Below, one piece after another: positions 24,595 through 36,479 of a stretch of DNA of 64,000 nt. The notes under the pieces were generated by a model, which did no database searches, was not told the origin of the DNA, and was given only the letters and a program-made list of their open reading frames with translations. Location of the stretch: the NCBI GenBank assembly GCA_028023455.1, contig JAQFVV010000142.1, positions 2,599,740 through 2,663,739 on the forward strand, in the 5' to 3' direction. The position numbers and the translations under genes were made by a program. Position 1 is the stretch's first letter, and each line of letters opens with the position of its first letter. The stretch comes from Epiperipatus broadwayi (Eukaryota; Onychophora; Udeonychophora; Euonychophora; Peripatidae).

Positions 24595-25560
24595 ATCATA
24601 CAAAATAAAAAATTATGATTGTTATGTAATATATATAATGTAATGTCGTAGGAGAATCATATGCCTACGACTGCTGAGACCATAATTAGTTACCTTTACC
24701 TAAATTATTTACAAAAAAGTAAACTATTACTGGAAAGTTTATTTCATTTAATGTTTAAACGATTATAAAAATTACATAGCTTTGATTTAATCATTTTTGT
24801 GAACTGCTTAATTATAATGTTTGTGTTGAATATATATATACATACACAAAGATACATATATTTTTTAAATATAGCAATAAATTAGTATACTCTATATAAC
24901 CACAGTGTGGATTGTATATAGAGACCCACACTTTAAAAAGTGGAGTATTGTTGTACGTGTAAATTACATAATCACAATATCTGTGTTGTGTTTATATACA
25001 CGCATATATTGATATATACATTTTTCCAATGTAAAGTATATAAAATTATGCTCTTTATATATTCAGCAACTTAAGCTATATATTGCTGAATAAAGATCCA
25101 GTTGCAGATTACGAATTATAATCTTTTATGCCCACAAAAACCATTTTGTAAATAGTTTGAAAGTAGTACACAATCATTGGCACAAATTATGAAAAATACG
25201 GGCATGCATCCTTTACTAACCAAACTATCCCCCTTAACCATATACATGCGGCCAAACTTTATTTATTTAATATCCAATAGCAAACATAAAATTTGATTTT
25301 GAAGTTTTTTAAATAGTTTATTTGTTTAATGAATAAATAAATATCCAGTTGTGTAACAATAATTAATATTTAAAATTAGGTCAGTAACTTGAATACCGAT
25401 TTATCAATTTAAGATTAGCGTGCATTTTAATATTTTTTGTTGTATTTTTTTCATCATAAACACATATGTCCACGTTAAAGCTAATAATAATTCTAATAAG
25501 TAAATAAAATTTAAAAAATAATCTTTTAAAAAAAACACATTTTCTTTTAATTCAGAATTA
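24595..25560. other. AT-rich stretch with one short perfect hairpin
   Basis: An 8 bp perfect stem GTCGTAGG (24645-24652) / CCTACGAC (24664-24671) with an 11 nt loop is present. No terminator or RNA gene can be argued from it. Nothing else is recognised. Confidence 0.5.
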
Positions 25561-25826
25561 TGAATATCAATATTCAGCTTTACAGACAGAATGATTACCG
25601 CAGGCTTGAGTGTTATCGATTTAAGCAGCTAATATCTGAGGAATAAAATAAAATACTAACCAACGATTTATACTACAAAAATTCTGGTCATTTAAAAAAT
25701 AAAAGAATATATAAATGTACGTATGATGAAGAAAAAAAGGAAAAGAAACAATAAAAGAATGTGTCAACTTAAAAGAAATAAAGGTAAAATAATAATAAAG
25801 GCAGTTTAATATTTAATTCAACTTAC

Positions 25827-26360
25827 CTTTAAAAGCAGACCTCTATTTGCTCGGGTAAGAAATATTCCAAGATGTTAAATAAGTTATCCACTGATATTTT
25901 ATTTTATCGTAGTTATTTATCTGAATGGATTTTTCCCTTATGCACACATGGAAAGTGTACGAGGTGCTTACTCGGAATTCGCCAAACGTTTTAAACGTTT
26001 CCGGAATAATCCAAACGATTCAGAAGCACTCGGAGTTAACAAATAAATAAAACTAGAAAGAAGTAATATAAGTTGCAAAATACAATTAAAAATACAACTT
26101 AACAATTATCGACGATAATCCTCGCAATGATTTTTACTATCCAAGTAACAAGGACTAAAAGCGCCACTATGTGATCAATCCTTGAGTGCGCTTCGCTACG
26201 TGTTCAGCCGACAGAATAACTCGATGGCAGTGACGTAACATAACTGTTAAAGCGGAATGCGGTAAAATTAAATGCAATCTAATAAATAAGGCTGCGGATA
26301 TTGAAAAAACGATGATTTAGCCCCGTTTAGTAATTTTTCAATATTCTATACTGTATTATT
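25827..26360 (-). promoter_or_regulatory. CpG-richer island with minus-strand splice donor: candidate promoter and first exon
   Basis: CpG dinucleotides, scarce elsewhere, cluster here, especially 25955-26045 and 26110-26350. A CRE/ATF-like TGACGTAA lies at 26231-26238. On the minus strand the block ends in AAAG|GTAAGT (exon end 25827, intron from 25826), a very good donor. A second minus donor-like site, CCGA|GTAAGC, lies about 150 bp upstream. No long open frame is present, so a 5' UTR exon transcribed leftwards is the simplest reading. A plus-strand donor-like 'cggGTAAGA' near 25853 leaves the direction open. Confidence 0.4.
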
Positions 26361-26599
26361 TCGGCCATTTTTTTCCCCAGTTAGCTATTAAAACATGCAA
26401 AAAATAACGACATCTTTGTCACTAATACTATTTATTGTACGATTGTATAAAATTGCACGACAGTGTAATAAAAATACATGTCAACTAAACGGAGATCTCA
26501 ATAAGGCTTCTACAAAAATAGCGATATAATTTCTTTTAGTATATTTCGAAATATTCGGTATATATATTAGATATTAACAAATATTTATAATAAATACAG

Positions 26600-28000
26600 A
26601 ATATATAAATCATCACCATTATTTTCAATCATTATCGATTCCCTCTAGGATAAAGGTTTTTCCAAAGTTAATACAGTTTCTCTGATCTTAGATCTCTCGT
26701 CTCCACATCATATCAGCAAGTCTCCATTTCCATCATCTATCTCACGTGGTCTATTTCTATATCATAAAAATATTTTTTGAGATATAATTTAAAACTTCAA
26801 CTGCACATCTATTATCAACTCTTTAAACAATATTTGCAGTTCTGCTTTGTTTCAGTTTTTTTTTTAATTATGCCAATGATATCTGATAGTTCGCTAATCC
26901 ACATATTTCGTTTTTTTTTTTTTTTTGCTCTGTTCTCAATACTCATAACACACACACACACGTCGTTGAGTAGTTGAAAGTCTTTGTACTGATATTTCAT
27001 TAAATGGCTACGTTTCAGATCCGTAAATGAAATCTAATAAAACATATCTATTAAAAATCTTCTTCAAACACGTGGGCATCTTTTCTTTTAATTCTATATT
27101 ATTTCTATTAAAATGCATCATCCAAATTTAATTCTATATTTAAATTATTCCCTTACAAATATTGTAGTTAACTTCTTCTAATTCATGGTTAGCAATCTTT
27201 ATTTTCTTTTTAGGACAAAAAATCCATTAAACATTGCTTTAATCCTTTTTAATATTTATCTTTAATCTTACTTTCAATTAATAACTCTTGAAATATTTTC
27301 TAAAGCTTTGAAACATTATTTGCAAAAAGAATTACATCATTTGCAAAATCTAAATGACTTAAATAATCTCTATTTATTTTTTTATTTCTGAAACGTCCAA
27401 CTTTGGAAGATTTTAATTCACAAAATGCTTCTTGTAAAATTGTTGTAAAATTTTGAAGATATGGAATCACCTTGATCAATGTTAATCTTTTAGTATCGCT
27501 ATGTAATCTAATTACTGTTGTTACATTTGAATAAATATTTTTTAGAATATAAGAATAAATGCCTTTTTATAATCAATAAATGCAAAACATAATGTAAATT
27601 TATATTTATTAGTTCCTTCTATAATTTCTCTCAATATTTGGTTGTAATCCACTTTATTAAAATCACTTTTAAATCCAGTTTGTTCTTTTGGTTGATTAAA
27701 ATCCAAAGTTTACTGTAGATGAGTTATAATTATCTTGATAAAAGTTTTGTATAGATCTGATGGAAGACGGATTTGGGATGCATTTTAATAATATTTCTTT
27801 ATCACTTTTTCTAATCATTATTACTATTGAATTCTTCCAATTATCTGGTACATCTTTATCATTTAGACATTTGGTTTATAGCTTTACTTAAGATAATTCA
27901 AACATTTTCTGGAGTTTTTCATTTCTTCATAATTTAAAAACATTATTTACCTCTTTCACTTAAAGTACTTTGTAATTTGGAAATCTTAGTAGTTGTAGGA
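26600..28000 (-). pseudogene. Decayed RTE-like LINE reverse transcriptase
   Basis: On the minus strand, from right to left, broken frames give in order: DVPDNWKNSIVI (near 27840), DFNQPKEQTGFKSDFN, FAFIDYKKAF (catalytic block A, near 27560), INIDQGDSIS (normally GVRQGDTISP, near 27480), LDFANDVILFANN (normally LRFADDIVLF, near 27350), then 'MPTCLKKIFNRYVLL' and 'IYGSET' near 27030. The end (26640-26760) matches the RTE C-terminus and 3' UTR also seen at 36290-36470. Block order and wording place it in the RTE clade. Stops and frameshifts are throughout. It is the most complete RT of its family here. A (CA)n run at about 26949-26961 and T-runs interrupt it. The copy is antisense to the elements at 5405 and 37205. 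Confidence 0.85.
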
Positions 28001-28149
28001 AATTCTTTGTTTTCTTGTTCTTTATTACTATATAATTATTTATAGAAATAATACATAAAACTCTTCTCCACATATGATGATTCCGTCTCTCTTTTTAATA
28101 ATAGTTCTATATTTTCTTCTTTTTATATTATACTGCTACTATATCATGA

Positions 28150-28800
28150 AATGAAAGTAAGTGTTATTAATACGGATAGAAAATCTGAAGCATTTATTAA
28201 AAATTTGTATTAAATGAAGATATATGTTAGCCCCAATTTTATTTTTGATTTTTATGGCAATAGTCTTTGGAATTATTTATAAGACACCAATGAGTGAGAG
28301 ATTAAGATGCAATATAGATTTTATGGAAGAACTTGTACTTTGAATCAGTTAAAAGAAAAAAAACAGATTGGCATTTTCTTGGTTCTTAAATTAATAGTAG
28401 AAGAATGATTGTGCTATTTTTCCAATTCAAAAAAAAAAAAACAATTCACAGAATATACTTAATCCTTTTATGCAAATTGTAAAGACTTTGGTTTAGTAAT
28501 TAATGTTCAAGAAAACTCTAAACCTTTATCAGTCAGTGATGAAAAAATCACTTTCAGTAATTTTTAGTTTAACTTGTTATCAACTTGAGAATTAAGCAAT
28601 GTCTTAGTAGATATGGACTTAGATATTGAAATGCTGCACAGATTCTATTATGTTCCTGTTGGTGTAAACAAATTAAAAGATAGGGCATTTTATTGCAATG
28701 ATATAATTAATGGAGTTAAATTGGTTATATATAATACTGTTATTTTATCTAATTTATTGGATAGAAGTAAGATTTGGACTTGTTATTAATGTAATATAGT
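28150..28800 (+). pseudogene. Decayed LINE reverse transcriptase fragment of another type
   Basis: Plus-strand frames give a worn 'LAPILFLIFMAIVFG' block (near 28228), the counterpart of the family's QGC.LAP.LF..., followed by 'RLRCNIDFMEEL', 'CKDFGLVINVQENSKPL' (near 28485) and 'CNDIINGVKLVIYNTVIL' (near 28700). The order fits the RT thumb region of CR1/L2-like or related LINEs in which 'K.FGL.I...KT..L' precedes a 'K..VY..VVLPTLLYG.E' block. The catalytic aspartates are not preserved. The assignment rests on motif order only. Confidence 0.5.
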
Positions 28801-29008
28801 GGCATTAGAAAAAGTTCGACATGCAGTCAATTCTTTTTGTACAATGGATGGTTTTATTACTAATTAGCTTGTTGTCCTTCATACTGCCATATGTATATTA
28901 TATTTAATTCTCTGTGTATTTTGAAATTTTAATTTAACCACCCTTCATTCGGTGTCTAACAATTTATATGTCAATTTATTAAGGTTCAATATTGTTAGCT
29001 CTTTATAC

Positions 29009-29041
29009 TATATATATATATATATGTATTGTTTTGAATAG

Positions 29042-29080
<39 letters not shown>
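29009..29080. repeat. (AT)n microsatellite
   Basis: Two TA-dinucleotide tracts, about 29009-29025 and 29043-29080, separated by a short unique stretch. Confidence 0.95.
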
Positions 29081-29083
<3 letters not shown>

Positions 29084-29572
29084 ATCCTATATTGTAAATG
29101 TTGTTTGTCACTGACTGTTTTATGTGGCATTGTTACTCCAGATTTTCCTCTTGCTTTTAAAACTATTTGGCACTTGTAATATATTTATATTGTAATTCAT
29201 TTATAATGTAAAACACTTATATTTGTTTTCCTGTTTACTTCATATCTGCTCAAATGATTTAGAGATGACCCAGCACTGTGTTATAAGACTTTGTATAATG
29301 TAATCTGAATCTTGGCAAGTTCAATAGTCAAATTATATCTAGTGTAAACCTTTTCATTCCTATGATTATATTTATAATCTTTACCCATTTATTGTTTGTA
29401 ATTTCTGACCTATTTTAATTAAGTGATTAGTCCAATGAGATCTAGCATATGATCTAACTTTCTGTATTTTCTTAGAGTGTAAATACACTTTATCTTTGAA
29501 AGTAGTAGTAGAAAAAGTTCATTTAAGAATGCTCTGCAAAATTTTAAAAATTTAATGGCAAAATTGTAAGAC

Positions 29573-29667
29573 TCGTCAAGCAGTGGTGGCCTGGTGGTTA
29601 GCATAGCTGCCTTCCAAGCAGCAGGCCCGGATTCGCTTCCAGTCAACGCATTTGACATATGAAAAAA
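29573..29667 (+). mobile_element. tRNA-Gly(UCC)-derived SINE with target-site duplication
   Basis: Positions 29580-29650 fold as a tRNA relic: A-box region TGGTTAGCATAGC, anticodon arm GCTGC-CTTCCAA-GCAGC with anticodon TCC, and B-box region GGATTCGCTTCC, closing with 'tcaacgca'. This is the layout of animal tRNA-Gly(UCC). The acceptor stem no longer pairs well, so a working tRNA is unlikely. The tail is 'tttgacatatg' plus an A-run. The 12 bp direct repeat AAATTGTAAGAC at 29561-29572 and 29668-29679 flanks it, as expected for LINE-driven insertion. The element is only about 95 bp. Confidence 0.9.
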
Positions 29668-29679
29668 AAAATTGTAAGA

Positions 29680-30625
29680 CCAATCAATAGATTTTTCAAT
29701 TTGATAAATGTGATACTATAAAATCCACTATTATAAGATCACAGTTTCATTGGATTAGTTATGGAAAATTAATAAACAATACAGACATTTTCTACATATA
29801 TATATATTATAAGGAACTTCGGCATAAATTTTATAAATAAAGAAAAAAAAAGGCAATTCCACTTACTTCATAAAAACTATCACAAAAAACATTATAAAAA
29901 AGTGCACTATAGATTATTTTCATTGAGAAGATATGGCTGAAAATAAATTATATTGAAGAATTACAATTAGATGGTGCTGAAGTACTTCACAAAGGTTTGT
30001 TGCAAACGAAGTTAAAAAATAGCATCACCAAATATAAAAAAAAAAAAGAATATTGGTTGTATAATAACTCATCCATAGATAATAGTAGTAGTGTCTTTTA
30101 TTTATAATATTGAATTTCAAAAATCTTACACTTTTCATTTTTAAAATTCAACATTATATATGAAGATAGCAAAAAGAAAGGAGGAAGAAAAGAATTTAGA
30201 AAGTGTCTTTCATTCTTTTCTCTTCTTTTTTTTGGTTTTCTGGGAACTGGAATAGGCATATTTGTTTGTGAATGGCTACTGACAATATTATACAATACAT
30301 AATATATTTTTAAATATCAACATTATTAAAAATCATAAAGTTTTCCAGTTTATTTTTAATCTAATAAAAAATAAGTGTGAGCTAAAAAAGATTTTGCAAT
30401 CGGATGCATACTATTAGTAGTTGTTATTCTTTTACCCAAAGATCAATTTCTCTGCAATAATCTTATAAATAGATTTATTAATAGATCACATATTGTAAGG
30501 AATTTTGATTTGAATTTAAAATCTTAGAATATTTAAATTTTTGTGCTTTTAATTGAAATAATATAAGTGTAAAAATTAATCACTAAATAAATATTATACA
30601 AATTGATGAGTTTTATATAAAGAAA
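29680..30625. other. AT-rich non-coding stretch
   Basis: No gene or dated repeat is recognised. Confidence 0.55.
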
Positions 30626-30644
30626 ACTAATTAGTGTCAGTCCA

Positions 30645-31668
30645 CTAGAGGGAGCCTAGGACTCCAATTTTCACTGTTTCAGGCTCCCTGTTTTGTTCAC
30701 CAAAGTCGTAGTCCATTGTTGGATTCATAGAAGGAAAGTTTACCAAGATGTAAGTGAATATCTGTTTCAGTGTTTTTTCATCTTTTGAAGAAGTTTTGGA
30801 ACAGTTTTCATTCAATGATAATTGAAATTATCTATCATTCCGTTTTATGCAAATGGATGCCATTAGAAATAGACAAAAGCTAGCTTAAGTAATTCTTAGA
30901 ATCATTAGAATATTATAAACCGATTAAAACTAATTTTAAATGAAACCAAATAATTCTAAAAAGAATACATACTAGAAATCCTAATTTTATTGATAGAATA
31001 AATAGAAAATTTATTTGGACATCAAATCTCATAGAAAACGTAAAATATGTTAACAATGATGATTTTAGGAAATTATCTTTGCATCAGATTTTAGCAGTGT
31101 TAAGAAGTTTTAAATGTTAATTCGATCTCAATTTTAGAAATGAACATTATCGAAAATAACCTAAGCTATCTCCCTGCACAAAAATCAGATTTCTCCGATG
31201 ATCAGAACAGAAGTTATTACCCCTCTTCTGGTGGATTGGAAGCCCACAAAAAAATATAAAAAAATTCAAATCAACACAGAATTACTATAAAGTGATTCCT
31301 GAGCTAAAAAATAATGATTTAAAGACAAACATGAGTACAAATGATGTTTTAGTCCTAAACAGACATTGAAGCTGCAAATTATTCATACTCTTTTAAGCAA
31401 TAATTATTGAGAATTTTCCAAGGTTTAACAACAAACTTTCAGATTATACTTGAATCATTCATTACTAATCAAGACCTGAAATTCAATGTATAGATACACC
31501 TTAAGCAAAATTATACAACCCTTTTATGGATATATTTGTCATCGAGCGTACGTACCTTGTAAACCTGGTCAATAACATTGAACACTTTGTAATCCTCCAC
31601 GGGTAAGTGTACCCGATAACTTTTTGTAATCTTTTGACTAATAAGGGTTACTTTTGAGAAAAAAAAAA
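30645..31668 (+). mobile_element. Poly(A)-ended 1.02 kb retro-insertion, likely retrocopy of an unknown transcript
   Basis: The insertion is bounded by a 19 bp direct repeat: ACTAATTAGTGTCAGTCCA at 30626-30644, and the same with two changes at 31669-31687. It ends in an A-run of about 11 just before the right repeat. These are the marks of target-primed reverse transcription. The 5' end holds a perfect 9 bp hairpin, AGGGAGCCT (30649-30657) / AGGCTCCCT (30681-30689). A second small hairpin, 'cgggta' / 'tacccg', lies near 31610. No long frame and no known LINE or SINE motif was found, so it may be a copy of a non-coding RNA or an untranslated region, or an unknown SINE/LINE tail. Age is moderate (2 of 19 duplication bases differ). 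Confidence 0.75.
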
Positions 31669-31689
31669 ACTAATTAGTGCAAGTCCAGT

Positions 31690-33320
31690 TGTAAGAGATT
31701 GCTATCTAACATTACATAATTACAATACTTCTCAGAAAGACAAATAGGTATGTAATTTTAAATTTTTTCATGCTAATTATTAATATATAAAGTGTTTTTA
31801 TTCTAATCATATATAATAAAAAAATTTAAATTACAAATATAATAGACATTAAATAATGATAAGATACTTTGTTGGCAAAGATAAATTGACTTATATATAT
31901 TAGAAATATTTTGGTTTTAAAAAATACAATATAAATTTATATCAGTGAGATTTATGTTAATGTCTATATTGCGCTAAAACACAACTACGTAAAGCTCCAA
32001 TAAAAGAAAAAAAAAACAAAATATAAATGCTAAGCGCTTTCGGGAAGGTCTGGTTCCCATATTCATAGCGTATGATGGATGTGCTGGTTAAACGTATGTA
32101 TAATTTAGGTGTTTGCAAATTTATGCAATTTACACCGACCATTTTTTAGAGATGGAAAAGCAAAATTCCTTCCCGGTGAAGGCGCCGGGACTGCCCGCCC
32201 AAAGCACACACACACACCCCCTTTCATTTATTTTTGTAAATAAATTAGAAATTATAAACACAAACCTGTATATATTTGGGGAAATTAATCTTGAAAATGA
32301 TCTCGGGAAATGATTAAACGCAAATGGAAATCTAAAAGATAATATGCTGTATAAATATAGAAAGTTATAAAAAATAAATTTAGTTTATGAAATAAAAAAC
32401 TATATATATAAAGAAAAAGTATGTGGGTAATATTTATGAGTATTCATATAGCATTTTACAAGTCGCTTAACAGCGAAATACATTAATCATGTTATGCTTC
32501 TTATCTCTTCATTATATAAAATTAGAAATTTATTATTAGTGTTTTATTACTAGATATAAATAATACATATATACCAGATGACTAGTGATAAGTTGATATA
32601 CCATACTCTTATAATGTGATAAAAAAATAACCAAACATTAGAACATAATGATGACATGAAAAAATAATGACAGGAATAAAGTATTTGAAAATTTCACTCT
32701 TGAGCTTCCTAGTAATCGGTTAAAATTTATTTTTCTTCAAATAGCTTCTGTTTTTGTAAAATGAGTCAGTTTTTTTAGACATGGACATGTGTTTTTGTTG
32801 CTAACTTTATTTGGTCATTTTATACAAAAGCGAAGCTCTCTGCAGATTAAAAAGTGTTTAACTGTTGTCAATGCACATGTTGGTCATCTATTGTCTCAAA
32901 TAACAGACAGTTTATGTCCATAAGATTAACAGTTTTTATCAATCTTTTAAATAAAATATATTTGGGGGGGGGGGGAATAGAAAACAATATAAATAATGTG
33001 ATTAAATTTTAATTTTATTTAATAGATTTCATTATCTAAAATTAATAATAATTGTAATTGTTTAATAATTTTAGTATAAATACATCACTTTCTTAATAAA
33101 TTTTACTTATCAAATTTTAAAAGCTAATAATATTTTTTAGACATTTATTTTATCTGATCAAAATTAAATAACTATTTATTTATTTATTGGGGGGGGGGGA
33201 GAATGATTGATTTAACTGTTTTAATTACATTTGCTTAAAATTGTTTTAAGCTCCGTATCTTTATTTATAAAAAGGATTCATTATTTGTAATGTAGCTCTT
33301 AATAATCTTCAAAGTTATCA
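31690..33320. other. Non-coding stretch with a G+C-rich patch and a G-run
   Basis: The patch at 32020-32210 is unusually G+C- and CpG-containing ('gaaggcgccgggactgcccg' at about 32179), followed by a short (CA)n. An acceptor-like 'ccattttttag' sits just before it (32140-32150), but no matching donor or family was recognised. Homopolymer G-runs are at 32964-32975 and 33189-33199. Confidence 0.4.
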
Positions 33321-33330
33321 ATATAAACAC

Positions 33331-33405
33331 TTTTTTTTTTCTCATATGGCATAGCATTGTCCCAACCTCAATGGCATCAGACATCTTATACCTACTAAAT
33401 CTAAA
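33331..33405 (-). mobile_element. SINE fragment, minus strand
   Basis: On the minus strand: an A-box-like TAGTAGGTATAAGATG, then 'caatgctatgccatatgag' and ten A (T-run 33331-33340 on the plus strand). The tail is that of the SINEs at 18190 and 29573. The B box is degenerate. The G+C-richer block up to 33625 may belong to the same or another insertion. Confidence 0.5.
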
Positions 33406-34054
33406 ATCAGCTATCAAATGGTAACCTCTATTAAATGCTGCATTAGCAGTAAAACATTTGCATGGATCAGACTTTCTATATTCCTGTCATTCTCAATCTG
33501 GCTGGTTCGCCCCTCCACCAGTCATCAATTAGTTTCATCTATTGCAAAACTTTGCAATGCATGTAAAAAAAGTCCAAAATGGAACCCTTCACCTGCTGTT
33601 GAAGTCTTCCAAGTTCACATGTGACGCCTGATAAAAATAATCTAATGTAGTCTAAACTGTAACAAATATGAAATATACAAAGGTTTAAGTACAAAATGAT
33701 AGATTATAAAAAGATAAGCATTATTAAATTATCCTCAACCATGAATTGGTTTGATTGTAAACTTTCCTCTATTGCTTTGTTTATAGAACAAGTTTTTAAA
33801 CAAAGAATTTAACATATTTCATTTGAAGTAACAAAATTCAGTTATGTATACCTAATGGCACTCATATTACATCAAGCTTCAATTACAGCACTGGAAACAT
33901 TCTATATTTGATTACTATATAACATTTTTAAAAAATAATAATAAACATCAAAATAAATATTAGAAAATTGATCAATCATTCCACAGATAAACATTCTTCA
34001 TTAACAACCATCCTCTAAGCATATGTAATAATTTTTGTACTTATATTGATATCA

Positions 34055-34424
34055 GTATAGGGGATTTGAACTCAGATTTTTAAACACCCTTGAATTATCT
34101 AAACTATCTCATACAACTGTTGCACATGACCACACACATGTAGAAAAAATAATCACCAATATAAGTATTTCATGCTAAACGAGCACTCATCAGTTGGTCC
34201 AAATTACACCTGCCACACACATATATAATCAGTGCTCAGTTTATATTAAGATAGCAAACTTTTCAGCCATCCATATCATTAAAAATCTGATGATGAAAAC
34301 CCAAATCCCAGGCTGATGTCAATATTATTGCCATGCCCATGTTGACCTCAAATTATTCTGACCCCTCATGTATAGGACCTTATCCATTTAAATACATAGA
34401 AGAGGGATGCGCAGGATACAAGCT
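34055..34424 (+). repeat. Dispersed fold-back family, forward arm
   Basis: It carries the family phrases 'ggggatttgaactcagattt', 'gaccacacacatgtagaaaa', 'ctcatcagttggtccaaatt' and 'atcagtgctcagtttatatt', ending with 'gacccctcatgtatagga'. It is followed at once by another forward arm and then by a reverse arm (next entry). Confidence 0.85.
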
Positions 34425-35333
34425 TGATGTGTAAATATTTGAAAACCAGGCACTCTTCACAAACCTGGGAGCTTAACTTAAGTAGAGGGGATTTGAACTC
34501 AGATTTTCAAGCATCCTTCAACTATCTACACTGTCTCATACAACTGATACACATGACCACACACACATGTAGAAAAGATAAATAATCACCAATATACATA
34601 TTTCATGCTAAACCAGTACTCATCAGTTGGTCCAGATTATCATCTCCCACACGTATATATAATCAGTGCTCAGTTTATATTAAGATAGCAAATCTTTATA
34701 CTTTAATGGAGAGCTTCAATCTACTCCAATATCCAACTTTTCAGCCATCCATATCATTGAAAATTTGATGATGAAAACTCAAATCCCATTGCTGATTGGC
34801 CTCAAGTCACTCAAATCCCCTATACTTACAGTTACGCTCCCAGGTTTGTGAAGAGTGCCTGGTTTTCAAATATTTACACATCCCAAGTGTCTATCCTTCC
34901 CATCTCTCTTTTCTCTATATAAATAGATAAGGTCCTATACATGAGGGGTCAGAGTGACTTGAGGTCAACATGGGCATGGCAATAATATTGGCATCAGCAT
35001 TGGATTTGGGTTTTCATCATCAGATTTTCAATGATATGGATGGCTGAAAAGTTGAAGGTTGGAGTAGATTGAAGCCTTTCCATTAAAATATAAAGATTTG
35101 CTATCTTAATATATACTGAGCACTGATTATATATGAGTGTGGGAGACGATAATCTGGATCAACTGATGAGTGCGGCTTTAGCATGAAATAGGTATATTGG
35201 TGATTATTTGTCTTTTTTACATGTGTGTGGTCATGTGTATCAGTTGTATGAGATAGGGTAGATAGTTGAAGGGTGCTTACTTACAGTTAAGCTCCCAGGT
35301 TTGTGAAGAGTGCCTGGTTTTCAAGTATTTATA
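34425..35333. repeat. Nested inverted copies of the fold-back family with 58 bp terminal repeats
   Basis: A roughly 58 bp block ('gtaaatatttgaaaaccagg'...'aacctgggagcttaac') occurs forward at 34425-34484, reversed at 34824-34881 and reversed again at 35277-35333. Between the first two lies a forward arm (34485-34823). Between the last two lies a reverse arm (about 34915-35276). The forward and reverse arms are near-complementary, so a transcript would fold into a hairpin of over 300 bp. Confidence 0.85.
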
Positions 35334-35339
35334 TTAATA

Positions 35340-36280
35340 TCACAAAGTTAATCAGTTTTGCTATTAATCAATACAATTGAGCTAAACTGATTTATGGAAT
35401 ACCATTATAATCATTGTTAATCAATTTTCCATTATTAATCTAAGTAATATATATTAAGGCTATAACCTTAAGACTATGCACCTAAAATGCCACAGTAGGG
35501 ACCTCTACAAATCTAAACACAAGATTAACTACTTTAAAAGACAATAACAGTTCTTATCTTTGACCTAATTTCTAATTATATGGGTGAATCTAAAGCATTT
35601 TAATTTGAGAGAGTGAAGCTATTAACTACTTCACTGATTAAGTCCATAATTTCTATATAAACTAACCTATGTGCGAAATCTTTTGATTTACAATGAGTGG
35701 GTATGAAGTTCTTATAATTAGAAATCTTTTAAGAACAATTTAAAGTTGCAATTAATAATTTATAAAGCATTACTTAGTAATGAATATGTGCAATATAGTT
35801 GTATTTTCATAGAGAACTGGCAGTGTTTACGGAAATGCATGTTCTTCCTGAAGGACAATTATAGCAGAGTAATTAGTCATTTTTTATGAAGTACAGCAAT
35901 TGAACAAAAAATGTTTTTACCAGCACTATTACTGAAATTTACATTCATTCAGTGTGTATACATAGTTATGAAACATATACAAATAGTGATTAACTCACTT
36001 TCCAGTATGCCAATAAACTAGGACTAAATCCATGTAAAAGTTAGAATTTTTTTTAAGTAGCTAAGTTTTTAGGCAGCTCAGGATTTTTATTTGATAGAGT
36101 CAGTCCTTAGTAAACTCATCTAGCCATAATTTATTAATTCATAAATAAAGATCGAATTATTATTAGCTATAGAGTAAAACAAACAATAGTTGCAGAAATT
36201 CTCATCACCTGATAGTTGACTAATATGCTGACTATTATTATTTTTCTTTACTAATTTTTTTTTTTAGGATTATTGTATAA
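35340..36280. other. AT-rich non-coding stretch
   Basis: A possible worn SINE body lies at 36075-36130 ('gtcagtccttagtaaactca', 'tctagccataattta'). No gene is recognised. Confidence 0.5.
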
Positions 36281-36289
36281 ATGCCTCAT

Positions 36290-36470
36290 AGTGATATTAT
36301 CATCATCAACTTTTATCAATTCACTGCAGGATAAAGATCTCTCCCAAGTTCAATCCATCTTCTTTAATCTCTAACCTCTCTTCTCCACATCATCTCTGCA
36401 CAATCTCTTGGACTCTAGTTTAAGATTTCAATTATCCATCTATTATTATCTCTTCTAGCAATATGTTAGT
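36290..36470 (-). mobile_element. RTE-like LINE 3' end fragment
   Basis: On the minus strand the sequence runs 'gtgcagagatgatgtggaga', then 'agatggattgaacttgggag', then a GATGAT-rich end. This is the C-terminus and short tail of RTE-like elements, matching 26640-26760. Only the last 180 bp inserted. Confidence 0.7.
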
Positions 36471-36479
36471 CATGATTGC

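Noticed and set aside
24645-24671. Rho-independent-type terminator or small RNA hairpin
   Set aside because: An isolated 8 bp stem in eukaryotic DNA with no T-run or promoter context.
29580-29650. A functional tRNA-Gly(UCC) gene
   Set aside because: The acceptor stem does not pair, the B box is altered (ATTCGCTTCC), an A-tail follows and a target duplication flanks it: a SINE head, not a gene.
33418-33624. 68-codon open frame in a G+C-richer block
   Set aside because: It overlaps a minus-strand SINE tail at its edge, has no splice sites or family motif, and minus-strand frames look no better.
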